A DNA stretch of 64,000 nucleotides from positions 790,335 to 854,334 of the forward strand of contig OY279575.1 in NCBI GenBank assembly GCA_958267355.1. Reading direction: 5' to 3'. Positions 7,869 through 16,243 of this stretch are shown piece by piece. The notes under the pieces were generated by a model. It ran no database searches and was not told where the DNA came from. It saw only the letters and a program-made list of their open reading frames with translations. Positions within the stretch are counted from its first letter, which is position 1; each line of letters opens with the position of its first letter. Origin of the DNA: an uncultured Alphaproteobacteria bacterium. GTDB lineage: Bacteria; Pseudomonadota; Alphaproteobacteria; JALCBB01. A program made the translations under genes and the position numbers.

Positions 7869-9075
7869 TGCTACTTTCCTTCCGTTGCGATTTTTGCTTA
7901 CGCCCCGTATCAGCTTTTTGTGTATCGGCTTTTTGTATATCGGCTTTTTGTGTGCCTACGTTTTGTCTGTTTGCTCCGCTTTCCATCGCTTTGTCTGGCG
8001 TGGTATCTGCCGCCTTACCTACGGCGAGCGATGCAGCTTGTTCCTTACCCGCAGTTGCCTTACCCGCAGTTGCCCTATCCGCAGTTACCCTATCCGCAGT
8101 TACCCTATCCGCAGTTGCACCGTTTTTGTGATTTGCGGTTTTGTGATTTGCGGTTTTGTAATTTGCGTCTTCGTACTCAGCGGCGATCTGTGCCATTTCG
8201 GCTTTCAAAGTGCGTAAAGCCTGCTCTATCTCACGCTTCTGCTCCTTACGCAACGGACGCAAGGGCTCGCGCACAGCCCCCGCTGGAAGTCCTTGGCTCG
8301 CCGCTATATATTTCACCGATTGAACAAACTTACCGCCTTGTTCCAGAATTCGCATTAAGGGTAATAGGGCAGACATAATCCGCCTGCCTTTGACGAAATC
8401 TCGCTCTTCAAAACAGGCTTTATGCAACGCCAAATGCTCTTGTGGCAAACAATTGCCCCCTGCACAGACCCAGCCCACGGCTCCCCAAGCGTAGAATTCT
8501 AGGGCTTGGTCATCCATACCGCAGAACAATTCTATATGACGATAGTCACGCGCTAGAAGATGTATGCGATTTATATCTCCACTTGATTCCTTGATTGCGC
8601 GGATTGAAGTGCTTTTACCGACACGGTCAAGGAAATCTATATCCATCATTGCCCCTGTGCGTCCTGGATAGTTGTACAGCATGATCGGCAAGCCTGCGGC
8701 TCTATCCACGGATAGCACATGAGTCGCTAGCTCCAATTGCGAAGGAATAGAATACGCGGGTGCATTAACCAACAAGCCATCGGCTCCTGCTGTGCGAGCG
8801 GCTTCGCCGTAGCCTGCTGACTCTGAAGTGCGCAAGCCGCCGCATCCGACAAAGTATGGAATACGCCCTGCGATAATTTCTGCGCCTAAGGCTATCAGAC
8901 GCAATCGCTCGTCTCGGCTATGGGCGTAGTATTCTCCTGTTGTGCCGCCGACGATGGCACCGTGCACCCCTTCGGCGATTAGATGCTCTAAGACCTGTGC
9001 GAAGGCGGGTTCGTTGATGGTTCCGTCTTCGTGGTGTGGCGTGATGACGGGTGGAATAACTCCCTGGAACGGCAT
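7846..9075 (-). CDS. DapA/NAL-family lyase with a repeat-rich C-terminal tail
   Basis: Class I aldolase-fold enzyme of the dihydrodipicolinate synthase/N-acetylneuraminate lyase family. Residues 1-300 hold the full catalytic barrel: GGTTGE (43-48), Tyr134 in LYNYPGRTG, and Schiff-base Lys162 in AIKESSGD. Family members at catabolic loci include keto-sugar-acid dehydratases and the pyrroline-hydroxycarboxylate deaminase of hydroxyproline breakdown, often paired with an aldehyde dehydrogenase, as here. A biosynthetic DapA role is less likely in this context. Residues from about 305 to 409 are a hydrophilic tail of 5-residue repeats (TADRV, TANHK, QKADT) not found in the family. A strong ribosome-binding site (GAGGAG, complement of 9085-9090) precedes the ATG at 9073-9075. 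It is the first gene of the leftward operon, divergent from the glutamine synthetase homologue. Confidence 0.87.
   Translation of the reverse strand: MPFQGVIPPVITPHHEDGTINEPAFAQVLEHLIAEGVHGAIVGGTTGEYYAHSRDERLRLIALGAEIIAGRIPYFVGCGGLRTSESAGYGEAARTAGADGLLVNAPAYSIPSQLELATHVLSVDRAAGLPIMLYNYPGRTGAMMDIDFLDRVGKSTSIRAIKESSGDINRIHLLARDYRHIELFCGMDDQALEFYAWGAVGWVCAGGNCLPQEHLALHKACFEERDFVKGRRIMSALLPLMRILEQGGKFVQSVKYIAASQGLPAGAVREPLRPLRKEQKREIEQALRTLKAEMAQIAAEYEDANYKTANHKTANHKNGATADRVTADRVTADRATAGKATAGKEQAASLAVGKAADTTPDKAMESGANRQNVGTQKADIQKADTQKADTGRKQKSQRKESSNGVSLNA
7908..8168 (-). repeat. Three separate 15-bp in-frame repeat tracts in the DapA-family tail
   Basis: Tract 1: three units of TATCGGCTTTTTGTG type (7908-7952). 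Tract 2: five units of CTATCCGCAGTTACC type (8045-8119). Tract 3: three units of TTTTGTGATTTGCGG type (8124-8168). The sequences differ but all share a 15-bp period and the same frame, giving different pentapeptides (QKADT, TADRV, TANHK). They look like independent slippage expansions within one tail. Confidence 0.92.
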
Positions 9076-9103
9076 AGATATTGTCTCCTCTGTTCTTTTT
9101 ATG

Positions 9104-9118
9104 GTGCTATATTAGCAC
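9104..9118. promoter_or_regulatory. Palindrome between divergent operons, operator candidate
   Basis: GTGCTA-TAT-TAGCAC is a perfect 6-bp inverted repeat with a 3-bp spacer. It is centred in the 76-bp gap between the DapA-family start (9075) and the glutamine-synthetase-like start (9152). The size and symmetry fit a dimeric regulator site (GntR/LysR/IclR-type) controlling both catabolic operons; no regulator gene is in the window. Confidence 0.5.
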
Positions 9119-9151
9119 TGCGTTTTCTTTTGTGTCCATGATACTTTCTGT

Positions 9152-10618
9152 GTGCTGATGTCCCGTTCTAGCCTTGCGACTGCCCTTAAAAACGGACAGG
9201 TACGCACCGTAGATTTTGCGACTCCCGACCTGTGCGGAGTGCTACGGGGCAAACGCTACAATCGTGAGCTGGCGCGCAAGGTTTTGGCGCGGGGGTTTTC
9301 TTTGCCTCCGTCTGTTTATGGTATGGACGCGGGCGGTGACCCGCTTAATGTGCGTGGTATCGGCATTGATGACGGAGACCCTGACCTACAAGCTCGCATT
9401 CTGCCGTACTGGGATATGCAACCGTGGCAGAAGACTCCGACTGCTGTTGTGTTGTGTGAGCTTTTAGAGTCTGACGGAAAACCGTGCTGGAAGAGTCCGC
9501 GGGCTGTTTTGCAGGCTGTTGTTGCTGATTTCACGCAGGCAACGGGTTTGCGTGTGAAGGTAGCTTTTGAAGGAGAGTATTTTCTCATCGGCGGAGAGCC
9601 ACGCAGTAAAAAGCCGCCAAAAAGGCTTGCGACTGTTGCGACTGAAAGCACGGAAGTTGCAGATGTTTATGGGCTTAATGCTTTTTTGCCTGACAATATA
9701 AGTGCTCGTTTATGGGAGCAGTTGCAGAAGACTGGTTTGCCTCTTGGTGCTTTGACGCATGAAGCGGCGGCGGCGCAGTATGAGATTAATCTTAATCCTG
9801 TGGATGATCCTGTTGCGGCGGCTGACCATTGGATTTTCCTGCGCCACGCCATCACCAGCGGAGCTGCAAGCCTTGGCGGACGTGCAACTTTTTGCCCTAA
9901 GCCATTTTTGAATCTTCCAGGGAGCGGCTTGCAGATCAACATCAGCCTGTGGGACAAACAGGGGCGCAACTGTTATGCCTTAAAGACTCCTGCTTCAAAA
10001 ACTTCTGCTCCAAAGACTTCTGCTTCAAAAACTCCTACTTCAAAAGCGAGGGGAGCAAAAACTTCTGCGGCAAAATCAGCTCGTTTAAAACCTTCTGCTG
10101 TGCGGGGTTCTGACTCTTTCTCTCTTGACTCTTTGCCGCGTGGGTTGCGCTTTTCCATCGCAGGATTATTACGCCACAATAATTCTGCGATGCTGTATTA
10201 TGCTCCACATATAAATGCCTATCGCCGTTATTTGCCGAAGCAGTTTGCGCCCGAGTCTTTGTTTTGGAACCGCGATGACCGCAACGCTGCTGTGCGTCTT
10301 CCGATAGCCGAAGGTGACGAAGCCCGTTTGGAACACCGTATTGCGAGTGCTGATGCGAATCCGTATTTGGTTTTGGCGGCGGTTTTGACTTCCATCCGCC
10401 TTGGCTTGGACGAAAAGCGTGAGCCACCTGCGCCCCTTAAGGCTTCGGGTTCTGTTCCGCGTTCTTTCCATCGGGCTTGGGTTGAGGCAAGGCGCACGAC
10501 TTCGTTTGCCCGTGCTTTCGGCTTGGAATACCATCAGCTTTACACCGAACTTAAAGAAGCGGAGTACAATCGTGTCCTTTCTAATCCTGTTGCGGACGAG
10601 TATTCTTACTATCTGTAG
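9152..10618 (+). CDS. Glutamine synthetase family protein (PuuA/GmaS-like)
   Basis: ATP-dependent gamma-glutamyl ligase of the GS fold, probably joining glutamate to an amine. Landmarks: the N-terminal beta-grasp with DLCGVLRGKRYNR, the metal-site region VAFEGEYFLIG, HEAAAAQYEINLN, KPFLNLPGSG, and LEHRIASADANPYLVLAAVLTSI near the C-terminus. The overall pattern is the PuuA/GS III type rather than biosynthetic GlnA. In the segment GSGLQINIS, Gln261 and Asn263 stand where the family normally has two His residues (HxH) that contact metal and nucleotide, so activity may be altered. Residues about 279-308 are six 5-residue repeats (KTSAS/KTPAS type) inserted in a loop. Start is GTG 9152, or ATG 9158. 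It heads the rightward operon with soxBDAG, 66 bp downstream. Confidence 0.85.
   Translation: MLMSRSSLATALKNGQVRTVDFATPDLCGVLRGKRYNRELARKVLARGFSLPPSVYGMDAGGDPLNVRGIGIDDGDPDLQARILPYWDMQPWQKTPTAVVLCELLESDGKPCWKSPRAVLQAVVADFTQATGLRVKVAFEGEYFLIGGEPRSKKPPKRLATVATESTEVADVYGLNAFLPDNISARLWEQLQKTGLPLGALTHEAAAAQYEINLNPVDDPVAAADHWIFLRHAITSGAASLGGRATFCPKPFLNLPGSGLQINISLWDKQGRNCYALKTPASKTSAPKTSASKTPTSKARGAKTSAAKSARLKPSAVRGSDSFSLDSLPRGLRFSIAGLLRHNNSAMLYYAPHINAYRRYLPKQFAPESLFWNRDDRNAAVRLPIAEGDEARLEHRIASADANPYLVLAAVLTSIRLGLDEKREPPAPLKASGSVPRSFHRAWVEARRTTSFARAFGLEYHQLYTELKEAEYNRVLSNPVADEYSYYL
9986..10075 (+). repeat. Six 15-bp in-frame repeats in the GS-like gene
   Basis: Units of ACTTCTGCTTCAAAA type at 9986, 10001, 10016, 10031, 10046 (diverged) and 10061 encode TxASK pentapeptides. 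They interrupt the GS fold in a loop after the NISLWDKQGRN segment. Confidence 0.9.
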
Positions 10619-10684
10619 CCCCAACTGTAACCCCATCTATAGACCCATCTATACCTTTGGCTTTCTGGCAATTGACACTAACTG

Positions 10685-12016
10685 GTGCGTGAGATGAAAA
10701 GACCCCGTTTGGTAGATGCCCGCAAGGAGCTTAAACGCGATAGGCCGAAGGTTGCAGTTGGCAAGCGCAATTCGGCGTATGGAGTTTTTCGTCATGGTTT
10801 GGCGGGCAATCGTAATTGGCGGAGAAACTGGCGCGATCCTGAACCACAGGAGAGTTACGATGTGATTATCATTGGCGGTGGTGGCCATGGGCTTTCTACT
10901 GCGTATTATCTTGCGTCTCAGCATGGGATTAACAAAGTTGCGGTTTTGGAACGCGGCTATTTTGGCGGCGGCAATGTTGGACGTAACACTACGATAATTC
11001 GCTCAAACTATATGATTCCGGGCAATACTTTATTTTACGAGTTATCTTTGCAGTTGTGGGAGAGTTTATCGCACGAGCTTAACTACAATATGATGGTTTC
11101 GCATCGTGGGCATTTGATGTTGGCGCATTCGCCTCCTGCCTTGGATGCGCTTCGCCGTCGTGCGAACACTATGTGGATGAACGGCATTGATGTTGAGGTA
11201 TTGACTCGTGAAGAAGTTCGCAGATTGAGTCCTGACTTGAATTTTTCTACGGGTGCGCGTTTTCCGATATACGGAGCGACTTGGCAGGAACGGGGCGGTT
11301 CTGTGCGTCATGATGCTGTGGCTTGGGGGTTTGCGCGGGCTGCGGACTCGCTCGGCGTAGATATTTTACAGAACACAGAAGTTACGGGTTTTCTTCGCCG
11401 TGGAGACAAGATAACGGGGGTGCAGACCAACCGTGGCACGATTCATGCTGAGCGTATTGGTATGGCGGTGGCGGGACGCACCAGTCAAGTGGCGGCGATG
11501 GCGGGTTTACGGTTACCGATTGAAAGTCACTTGTTGCAGGCTTTTGTGAGTGAGCCGATAAAGCCGTGTCTTGACCAAGTGGTGTCATCTACGGCGACTC
11601 ACTTTTACATTAGCCAGAGCGACCGTGGCGGATTGGTTTTTGGCGGACACCTAGACGGCTACAACTCTTACAGCCAGCGTGGGAGCTTACCGTTGGTTCA
11701 AGAAGTTATGGCGCAGGCGCAGGATGTATTTCCGCCTGCTCGCAAGGTGCGGTTATTGCGGCACTGGGCGGGCATTATGGATATGACCATGGATGGCAGT
11801 CCAATCATTGCCCGAACGCCGCTAGACGGACTATATCTCAACGGCGGATGGTGTTACGGCGGGTTTAAGGCGACTCCTGCTTCGGGTTTCTGTTTTGCCC
11901 ACCTACTCGCCACGGATGAGTCGCATCCTGTGGCGGCGCGTCATACTTTATCGCGCTTTGCGGAAGGTGCATTGATTGACGAAGAAGGCACGGGCGCGTT
12001 GCCTAAGGCGCATTAG
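10685..12016 (+). CDS. soxB: Sarcosine oxidase-type flavoprotein, beta subunit
   Basis: Catalytic FAD/FMN subunit of the heterotetrameric sarcosine oxidase/N-methylglutamate dehydrogenase class. It oxidises the N-methyl group of a secondary amine and passes formaldehyde-level carbon to the alpha subunit. Motifs: dinucleotide fold with GGGGHG (64-69) in YDVIIIGGGGHGLSTAYYLA, GNVGRNTTIIRSNY, a RHDAVAWG segment whose His209 is where I expect the covalently linked FMN in this family, and the C-terminal NGGWCYGGFKATPASG. The ORF starts with GTG 10685; ATG 10694 is an equal candidate. About 25 extra residues precede the conserved start. Second gene of the operon. In the related methylamine pathway the equivalent subunit is MgdA; the two cannot be told apart here. 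Confidence 0.9.
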   Translation: MREMKRPRLVDARKELKRDRPKVAVGKRNSAYGVFRHGLAGNRNWRRNWRDPEPQESYDVIIIGGGGHGLSTAYYLASQHGINKVAVLERGYFGGGNVGRNTTIIRSNYMIPGNTLFYELSLQLWESLSHELNYNMMVSHRGHLMLAHSPPALDALRRRANTMWMNGIDVEVLTREEVRRLSPDLNFSTGARFPIYGATWQERGGSVRHDAVAWGFARAADSLGVDILQNTEVTGFLRRGDKITGVQTNRGTIHAERIGMAVAGRTSQVAAMAGLRLPIESHLLQAFVSEPIKPCLDQVVSSTATHFYISQSDRGGLVFGGHLDGYNSYSQRGSLPLVQEVMAQAQDVFPPARKVRLLRHWAGIMDMTMDGSPIIARTPLDGLYLNGGWCYGGFKATPASGFCFAHLLATDESHPVAARHTLSRFAEGALIDEEGTGALPKAH

Positions 12017-12039
12017 GCTACGGAAGGGCTTACGGCACG

Positions 12040-12426
12040 ATGTTACGCATAGCTTGTCCTTTCTGCGGAGTCCGCGACCACTCAGAGTTCACCTATCTGG
12101 GAGACGCAGAGCCGCAACGCCCTGCGCACCAAGACCAAGACGCAAAGCGTTGGTTTGATTATGTGTATTTGCGGGACAATCCGTGTGGCAAGATTTCTGA
12201 GTATTGGCATCACTTGCATGGCTGTCGTGAGTGGCTTGTGGTGCATCGTGATACGCAGACCCACGAGATTTTCGGAGCCGAGCTAGCCCGTGACTTTAAC
12301 GCGAAGCGCAACAATGGCTTGAGCGGCGGAATTGGCTCTGACAAAGCAGGACAAGCCAGCAGAGAGCAATCTAGCGGGCTTGCGCGACCCACTCTGCGAG
12401 AAGGCGGAGGCGAAGATGGTAGGTAA
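12040..12426 (+). CDS. soxD: Sarcosine oxidase-type delta subunit
   Basis: Small zinc-binding subunit of the heterotetrameric complex. The N-terminal CPFCG (Cys6, Cys9) and the YWHHLHGC segment (a His plus Cys62) form the family's zinc site, and FDYVYLRDNPCG is typical. The roughly 90-residue core is followed by a Gly/Arg/Ser-rich tail longer than usual, whose DNA also carries the ribosome-binding site and start of soxA. It lies 23 bp after soxB and overlaps soxA by 11 bp. Confidence 0.9.
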   Translation: MLRIACPFCGVRDHSEFTYLGDAEPQRPAHQDQDAKRWFDYVYLRDNPCGKISEYWHHLHGCREWLVVHRDTQTHEIFGAELARDFNAKRNNGLSGGIGSDKAGQASREQSSGLARPTLREGGGEDGR

Positions 12427-15400
12427 TACGAATCGCCGCGTTTTGGGTATTGGTCGGGTTAATTTCGGGCGGGCGAAGGAATTCCGTCACGATGGCAAGC
12501 GGCATGCGGCGTTGGAAGGCGATACGGTGACTTCTGCTTTGTTGGCGAATGGTGTGTGGCTGACGGGGCGTAGTTTTAAGTATCACCGTCCGCGTGGGCC
12601 TTTTGCGGCGGACGAGATGGAGAGCAACAGCCTGTACGAAATTCACGAAGGCGGAGAAATTGAGCCGAACGTGCCTTCGCCGCTGGTTCGCAATCGGTTA
12701 GAGACGCGGAGTCAGAATCGTTATCCGTCATTGCAGTATGATTTGCTGGCGGTGAATTCGCGTTTGTCGCGTTTTTTGTCGGCGGGTTTTTATTACAAGA
12801 CTTTTATTGGCCCGCGCAAGAAGTCTTGGATGTTTTACGAGCCGTTTATTCGCCGAGCGGCGGGTTTGGGGCGGGTGCAGCTTGGGGCGGCGGCAACTCC
12901 TGCGACGATGGAGCAAAACGAGACCAGCCATATCTTTGCTGAAGTTTTTGTGATTGGTGGCGGAGTGGCGGGTTTGGCGGCGGCTTTGACGGCGGCGACG
13001 GCGGGGGTGCGCGTAGTTTTGGCGGAGCAAGATGGCTTGCTTGGCGGTTCGTTGTTGTGGGAGCGGGGTGGCAGTGAGTCTGAGCTTTGGCGACAGCGTG
13101 TGGTGGCGGCGTTGGAGCGGGCACCGAATGTGCGAATTTTGCGTAATACGGTTTGTTTTGGTGCCTATGATGGCAATTGTTTTGGTTTGGTGGAAGAGCT
13201 TCCGCCGCGTGAGAAGAGCGAAGCGGATCCGCTTTTGGCGAGTCTGCCGCAGACACAAGAGCAAACCGATCCTGACAGGCCTGAGTCTTCTTTGACGCGG
13301 CGTTTTTACATTGTGCGGGCTGAAAAAGTGGTTTTGACGACAGGAGCCAGCGAGCGTCCGTTGGTTTTTTCGGGCAATGATTTACCGGGTGTAGTTTTGG
13401 CTTCGGCGGCGCGGGCGTGGTTGCATCGTTGGGCGGTCTTGGCGGGCAAGCGGATTCTTGTGGCGGGAAACAACGACGCGGCTTGGGAGACAGCTCGCGA
13501 CTTAGCCCGTGCGGGTAGCAATGTTGGGGCGCGGGTAGTCTTGGCGGATGCGCGAACGAGCGGTGTTCCGCCTGCTTTGATGCAGGAAGTTCAAGGGGCG
13601 GGTGTATTGGTGCATAGTGGCAGGGTTCCGTTGCGGGCTGAGGGTAAGAAGGCGTTGCGCAAGGTGGTGCTTGCCAAGTGGGATTCAGACAGCCACGCGG
13701 TTCGGGTGGGTCGTGGAGACGATGGCGTACTGACTGTCGCGGCGGATATGCTGTGTTTATCGGGTGGCTGGTCTCCGAAGGTGCATCTGTTGAGCCAACG
13801 GGGTGTGCGTCCGCGCTGGGATGGTGCGCGGGTGGCGTTTGTGCCGCCGAATGATTTGCCGAATGGCTGGCATATTGCGGGGGGCGCGGCGGGTGATTTT
13901 GCCCGTGATGCTTGCGTAGATGGCGGAGCGGCGGCGGGGTTTGCGGCGGTATCGTCATTAAGCCCCGAGTCCCAACAGGGCGGACAGAACGCGGTGGCTG
14001 AAACGGCAGCTACGCTGTTGATTACCCCTGAAGAAGCGGAAGCGGCTTTGTCGTATGACCAAGGCGGAGCTTTGGCGCGTTGTGGTCTGCGTGGTGAGAC
14101 TTTGCCGATTTGGCGTATTGCGCGGGCGGGGGAGAGTCCGTCTAAGGCCTTTGTGGATTTGGCGGGCGATGTGACAGTTGCTGACATTGAGCAAGCGTGC
14201 GATGAGGGATTTGTTGCCCCTGAGCATATGAAACGTTACACAACGGCGGGAATGGGCAGTGACCAGGGTAAATATGGCAATGTGAATGCTTTGGGGGTTT
14301 TGGCGTTGGCGTTGGGTTCGGCTTCTGAAAGTTCTGACTCTGCGGGCGAATTGTTGGAGTCTGACCTTAACGCGAGCTTTGACCCTGACCCTGATTTGGG
14401 AAAGATAGGCACGACGACTTTTCGTCCGCCGTATCGTCCTGTGAACATAGGCGCACTTGCGGGCGGACATGCGGGGCGGCATTTCCACCCTGTTCGGCGT
14501 ACGGCTTTGCACGAGTCGCACTTGCGTGAGGGAGTGAATTGGTTAGAAACGGGTTTGTGGTTACGTCCGCGTTATTATCCGACAGACCGCGAAGAAACTG
14601 TGACTCAGGGTTATACCCGCGAGGCGGCGGAAGTGCGCCGCAGTGTTGGTCTTTTTGACATTTCCACACTGGGTAAGATTTTGGTGCAGGGCAGTGGCGC
14701 GACTGAATTGTTGGAGCGTATCTATGTAAACAACTGGGCTTCCCTGAAGGTAGGCAAGGTTCGCTATGGAGTTATGCTCCGCGATGATGGAATGGTTGCT
14801 GACGATGGCACGACGGCGCGGGTATCTGAAAACGAATACTTTATGACGACTACGACGGCTAACGCGGGTGAAGTTTTAGCCCGCATGGAGTTTTTGCTCC
14901 AAACCGCTTGGCAAGACCTTGATGTGCATCTGACTTCCATCACCGATGATTGGGCGGGGATTGCTGTGGCGGGGCCGCAGAGTCGCGACTTATTAGAAGC
15001 GATATTTCCTGACGAAGACTTGAGCAACGAAAACTTGCCCTATATGGGCGCGTATGAATTTGAATACGGAGGCAGAGCCGCCCGTATCCACCGTGTTTCT
15101 TTTACGGGCGAGCGTTCGTATGAGGTATTTGTGGCAGCAGGGCTCGGAAACGCCCTGTGGAGTCGACTCCGCGAAGGTTACAGCACGATTAACGACGAAG
15201 GCGAGGAGTCGCGGGTAATTCCCCTGCCCTTCGGTTTAGAAGCCCAAGACACGATGCGCCAAGAAAAAGGCCACATCGCGGGCGGCGAGCTAGACGGACG
15301 CACCACCCTGACCGACTTGGGCTTGAACGCGATGGCAGAGAAGAAACGCGGCACGCCAGCGACGGGCGTGGTGCTATCAAAGCGGGCGGGTTTGACTGAC

Positions 15401-15697
15401 CCGAGCCGCCCGCGACTGGTGGGCTTGCGTCCTGAGCGTGAGACTGACCGCGTGGTTGCGGGCAGTCTTTTGTATGGTGCTGATGGCGCACTGACGGGGC
15501 ACGGCGAGGGCTGGATTTCGTCAGCCTGTGTCAGTCCACAAATGAACGGATCTATTGGGCTAGGGTTTTTGCGTGGCGGCTTGGCTCGCGAGGGAGAAAT
15601 TATCTGTGCGGCTGATCCGACGGGCGTGGGCGTAGTGCGCTTACGCGTGGTATCGGCGCACTTTTTTGACCCTGAAGGCGAACGACTTCGTGGATAA
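12416..15697 (+). CDS. soxA: Sarcosine oxidase-type alpha subunit
   Basis: Large subunit (1,093 residues from this start) of the heterotetrameric oxidase/dehydrogenase. Order: an N-terminal ferredoxin-like (Fer2_4) domain with GDTVTSALLANGVWLTGRS (about 35-60), a dinucleotide-binding domain (VIGGGVAGLAAAL near 177-190) with a second Rossmann half (ILVAGNNDAAWETARDL near 345), and a C-terminal GcvT/aminomethyltransferase domain (from about 685) that binds tetrahydrofolate and traps the C1 unit as methylene-THF. The frame opens earlier (12332, TTG), but ATG 12416 with GGAGG at 12406-12410 is clearly the better start. Two hydrophilic insertions (EADPLLASLPQTQEQTDPD; SESSDSAGELLESDLNASF) make it about 100 residues longer than typical. 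It overlaps soxD and soxG. Confidence 0.92.
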   Translation: MVGNTNRRVLGIGRVNFGRAKEFRHDGKRHAALEGDTVTSALLANGVWLTGRSFKYHRPRGPFAADEMESNSLYEIHEGGEIEPNVPSPLVRNRLETRSQNRYPSLQYDLLAVNSRLSRFLSAGFYYKTFIGPRKKSWMFYEPFIRRAAGLGRVQLGAAATPATMEQNETSHIFAEVFVIGGGVAGLAAALTAATAGVRVVLAEQDGLLGGSLLWERGGSESELWRQRVVAALERAPNVRILRNTVCFGAYDGNCFGLVEELPPREKSEADPLLASLPQTQEQTDPDRPESSLTRRFYIVRAEKVVLTTGASERPLVFSGNDLPGVVLASAARAWLHRWAVLAGKRILVAGNNDAAWETARDLARAGSNVGARVVLADARTSGVPPALMQEVQGAGVLVHSGRVPLRAEGKKALRKVVLAKWDSDSHAVRVGRGDDGVLTVAADMLCLSGGWSPKVHLLSQRGVRPRWDGARVAFVPPNDLPNGWHIAGGAAGDFARDACVDGGAAAGFAAVSSLSPESQQGGQNAVAETAATLLITPEEAEAALSYDQGGALARCGLRGETLPIWRIARAGESPSKAFVDLAGDVTVADIEQACDEGFVAPEHMKRYTTAGMGSDQGKYGNVNALGVLALALGSASESSDSAGELLESDLNASFDPDPDLGKIGTTTFRPPYRPVNIGALAGGHAGRHFHPVRRTALHESHLREGVNWLETGLWLRPRYYPTDREETVTQGYTREAAEVRRSVGLFDISTLGKILVQGSGATELLERIYVNNWASLKVGKVRYGVMLRDDGMVADDGTTARVSENEYFMTTTTANAGEVLARMEFLLQTAWQDLDVHLTSITDDWAGIAVAGPQSRDLLEAIFPDEDLSNENLPYMGAYEFEYGGRAARIHRVSFTGERSYEVFVAAGLGNALWSRLREGYSTINDEGEESRVIPLPFGLEAQDTMRQEKGHIAGGELDGRTTLTDLGLNAMAEKKRGTPATGVVLSKRAGLTDPSRPRLVGLRPERETDRVVAGSLLYGADGALTGHGEGWISSACVSPQMNGSIGLGFLRGGLAREGEIICAADPTGVGVVRLRVVSAHFFDPEGERLRG

Positions 15698-16226
15698 CGC
15701 GCCTAAATACGAGTCGGCACTGAGTCGCGTAGCGTCTGAATGGCGCGGTGTGGAGTCTGTGTCTATCGTTGAGCGGCGGCTGGCGATTGTCTTGCAGATT
15801 TGCGGAGATTTCACCCTACCGAGTCAGGTTCACCAAGACCCAGATGGTGTCACGGCTTTGCGATTAAGCCCGTCTCGTTTGTGGCTGAAGGCGGCGGAAG
15901 CGTACGAAGCCCAGACATTAGAGCTTGGCAAAGAAGTTGTGAAAGCCAGCAAAGCCCCTTGGACAGCTCGCTTAGAAGAAGGGCAAGTTTGGCTTGAGAT
16001 AGCGGGTGCGAAGTCTCGCGAGCTGATGCAAACTGCCCTACCCTTAGACCTTGGCGTCTTCCAGCAGGGACAATCCACGCGCACCACCTGTGCTGAAGTT
16101 GGCGTGGCGTTGGTTCGCTATACGAACGCCCCTGATGGTTTCCCTCGCTACGCTCTTTTGGCTCCCCGCTCATTTGCGGTACACATCTACGAACACCTAA
16201 CCACCCTCGCCCACAACCACCCCTAA
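15666..16226 (+). CDS. soxG: Sarcosine oxidase-type gamma subunit
   Basis: Smallest folate-side subunit of the complex, a GcvT-like fold that packs against SoxA. The 186-residue product contains DPDGVTALRLSPSRLWLKAA and the C-terminal RYTNAPDGFPRYALLAPRSFAVHIYEHL, typical of SoxG. The ORF begins with TTG at 15666; GTG at 15690 is an in-frame alternative, and both overlap the soxA stop (15697), implying coupled translation. It is the last gene of the operon, convergent with the giant gene with a 17-bp gap and no obvious terminator. Confidence 0.85.
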   Translation: MTLKANDFVDNAPKYESALSRVASEWRGVESVSIVERRLAIVLQICGDFTLPSQVHQDPDGVTALRLSPSRLWLKAAEAYEAQTLELGKEVVKASKAPWTARLEEGQVWLEIAGAKSRELMQTALPLDLGVFQQGQSTRTTCAEVGVALVRYTNAPDGFPRYALLAPRSFAVHIYEHLTTLAHNHP

Positions 16227-16243
16227 ATTTTAACAGTGTACAC

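Noticed and set aside
10661..10700. Internal promoter before soxB (TTGACA at 10672)
   Set aside because: No -10-like element lies at proper spacing, and the site would place it inside the coding start.
12846..13958. 370-codon Pro/His-rich open frame antisense to soxA
   Set aside because: It is a shadow of the GC-rich soxA codons; the product is low-complexity and matches no domain, while soxA is clearly coding.
16227..16243. Terminator between soxG and the giant gene
   Set aside because: Only a 10-bp palindrome (AGTGTACACT, 16235-16244) is present, without a usable stem-loop or T-run.
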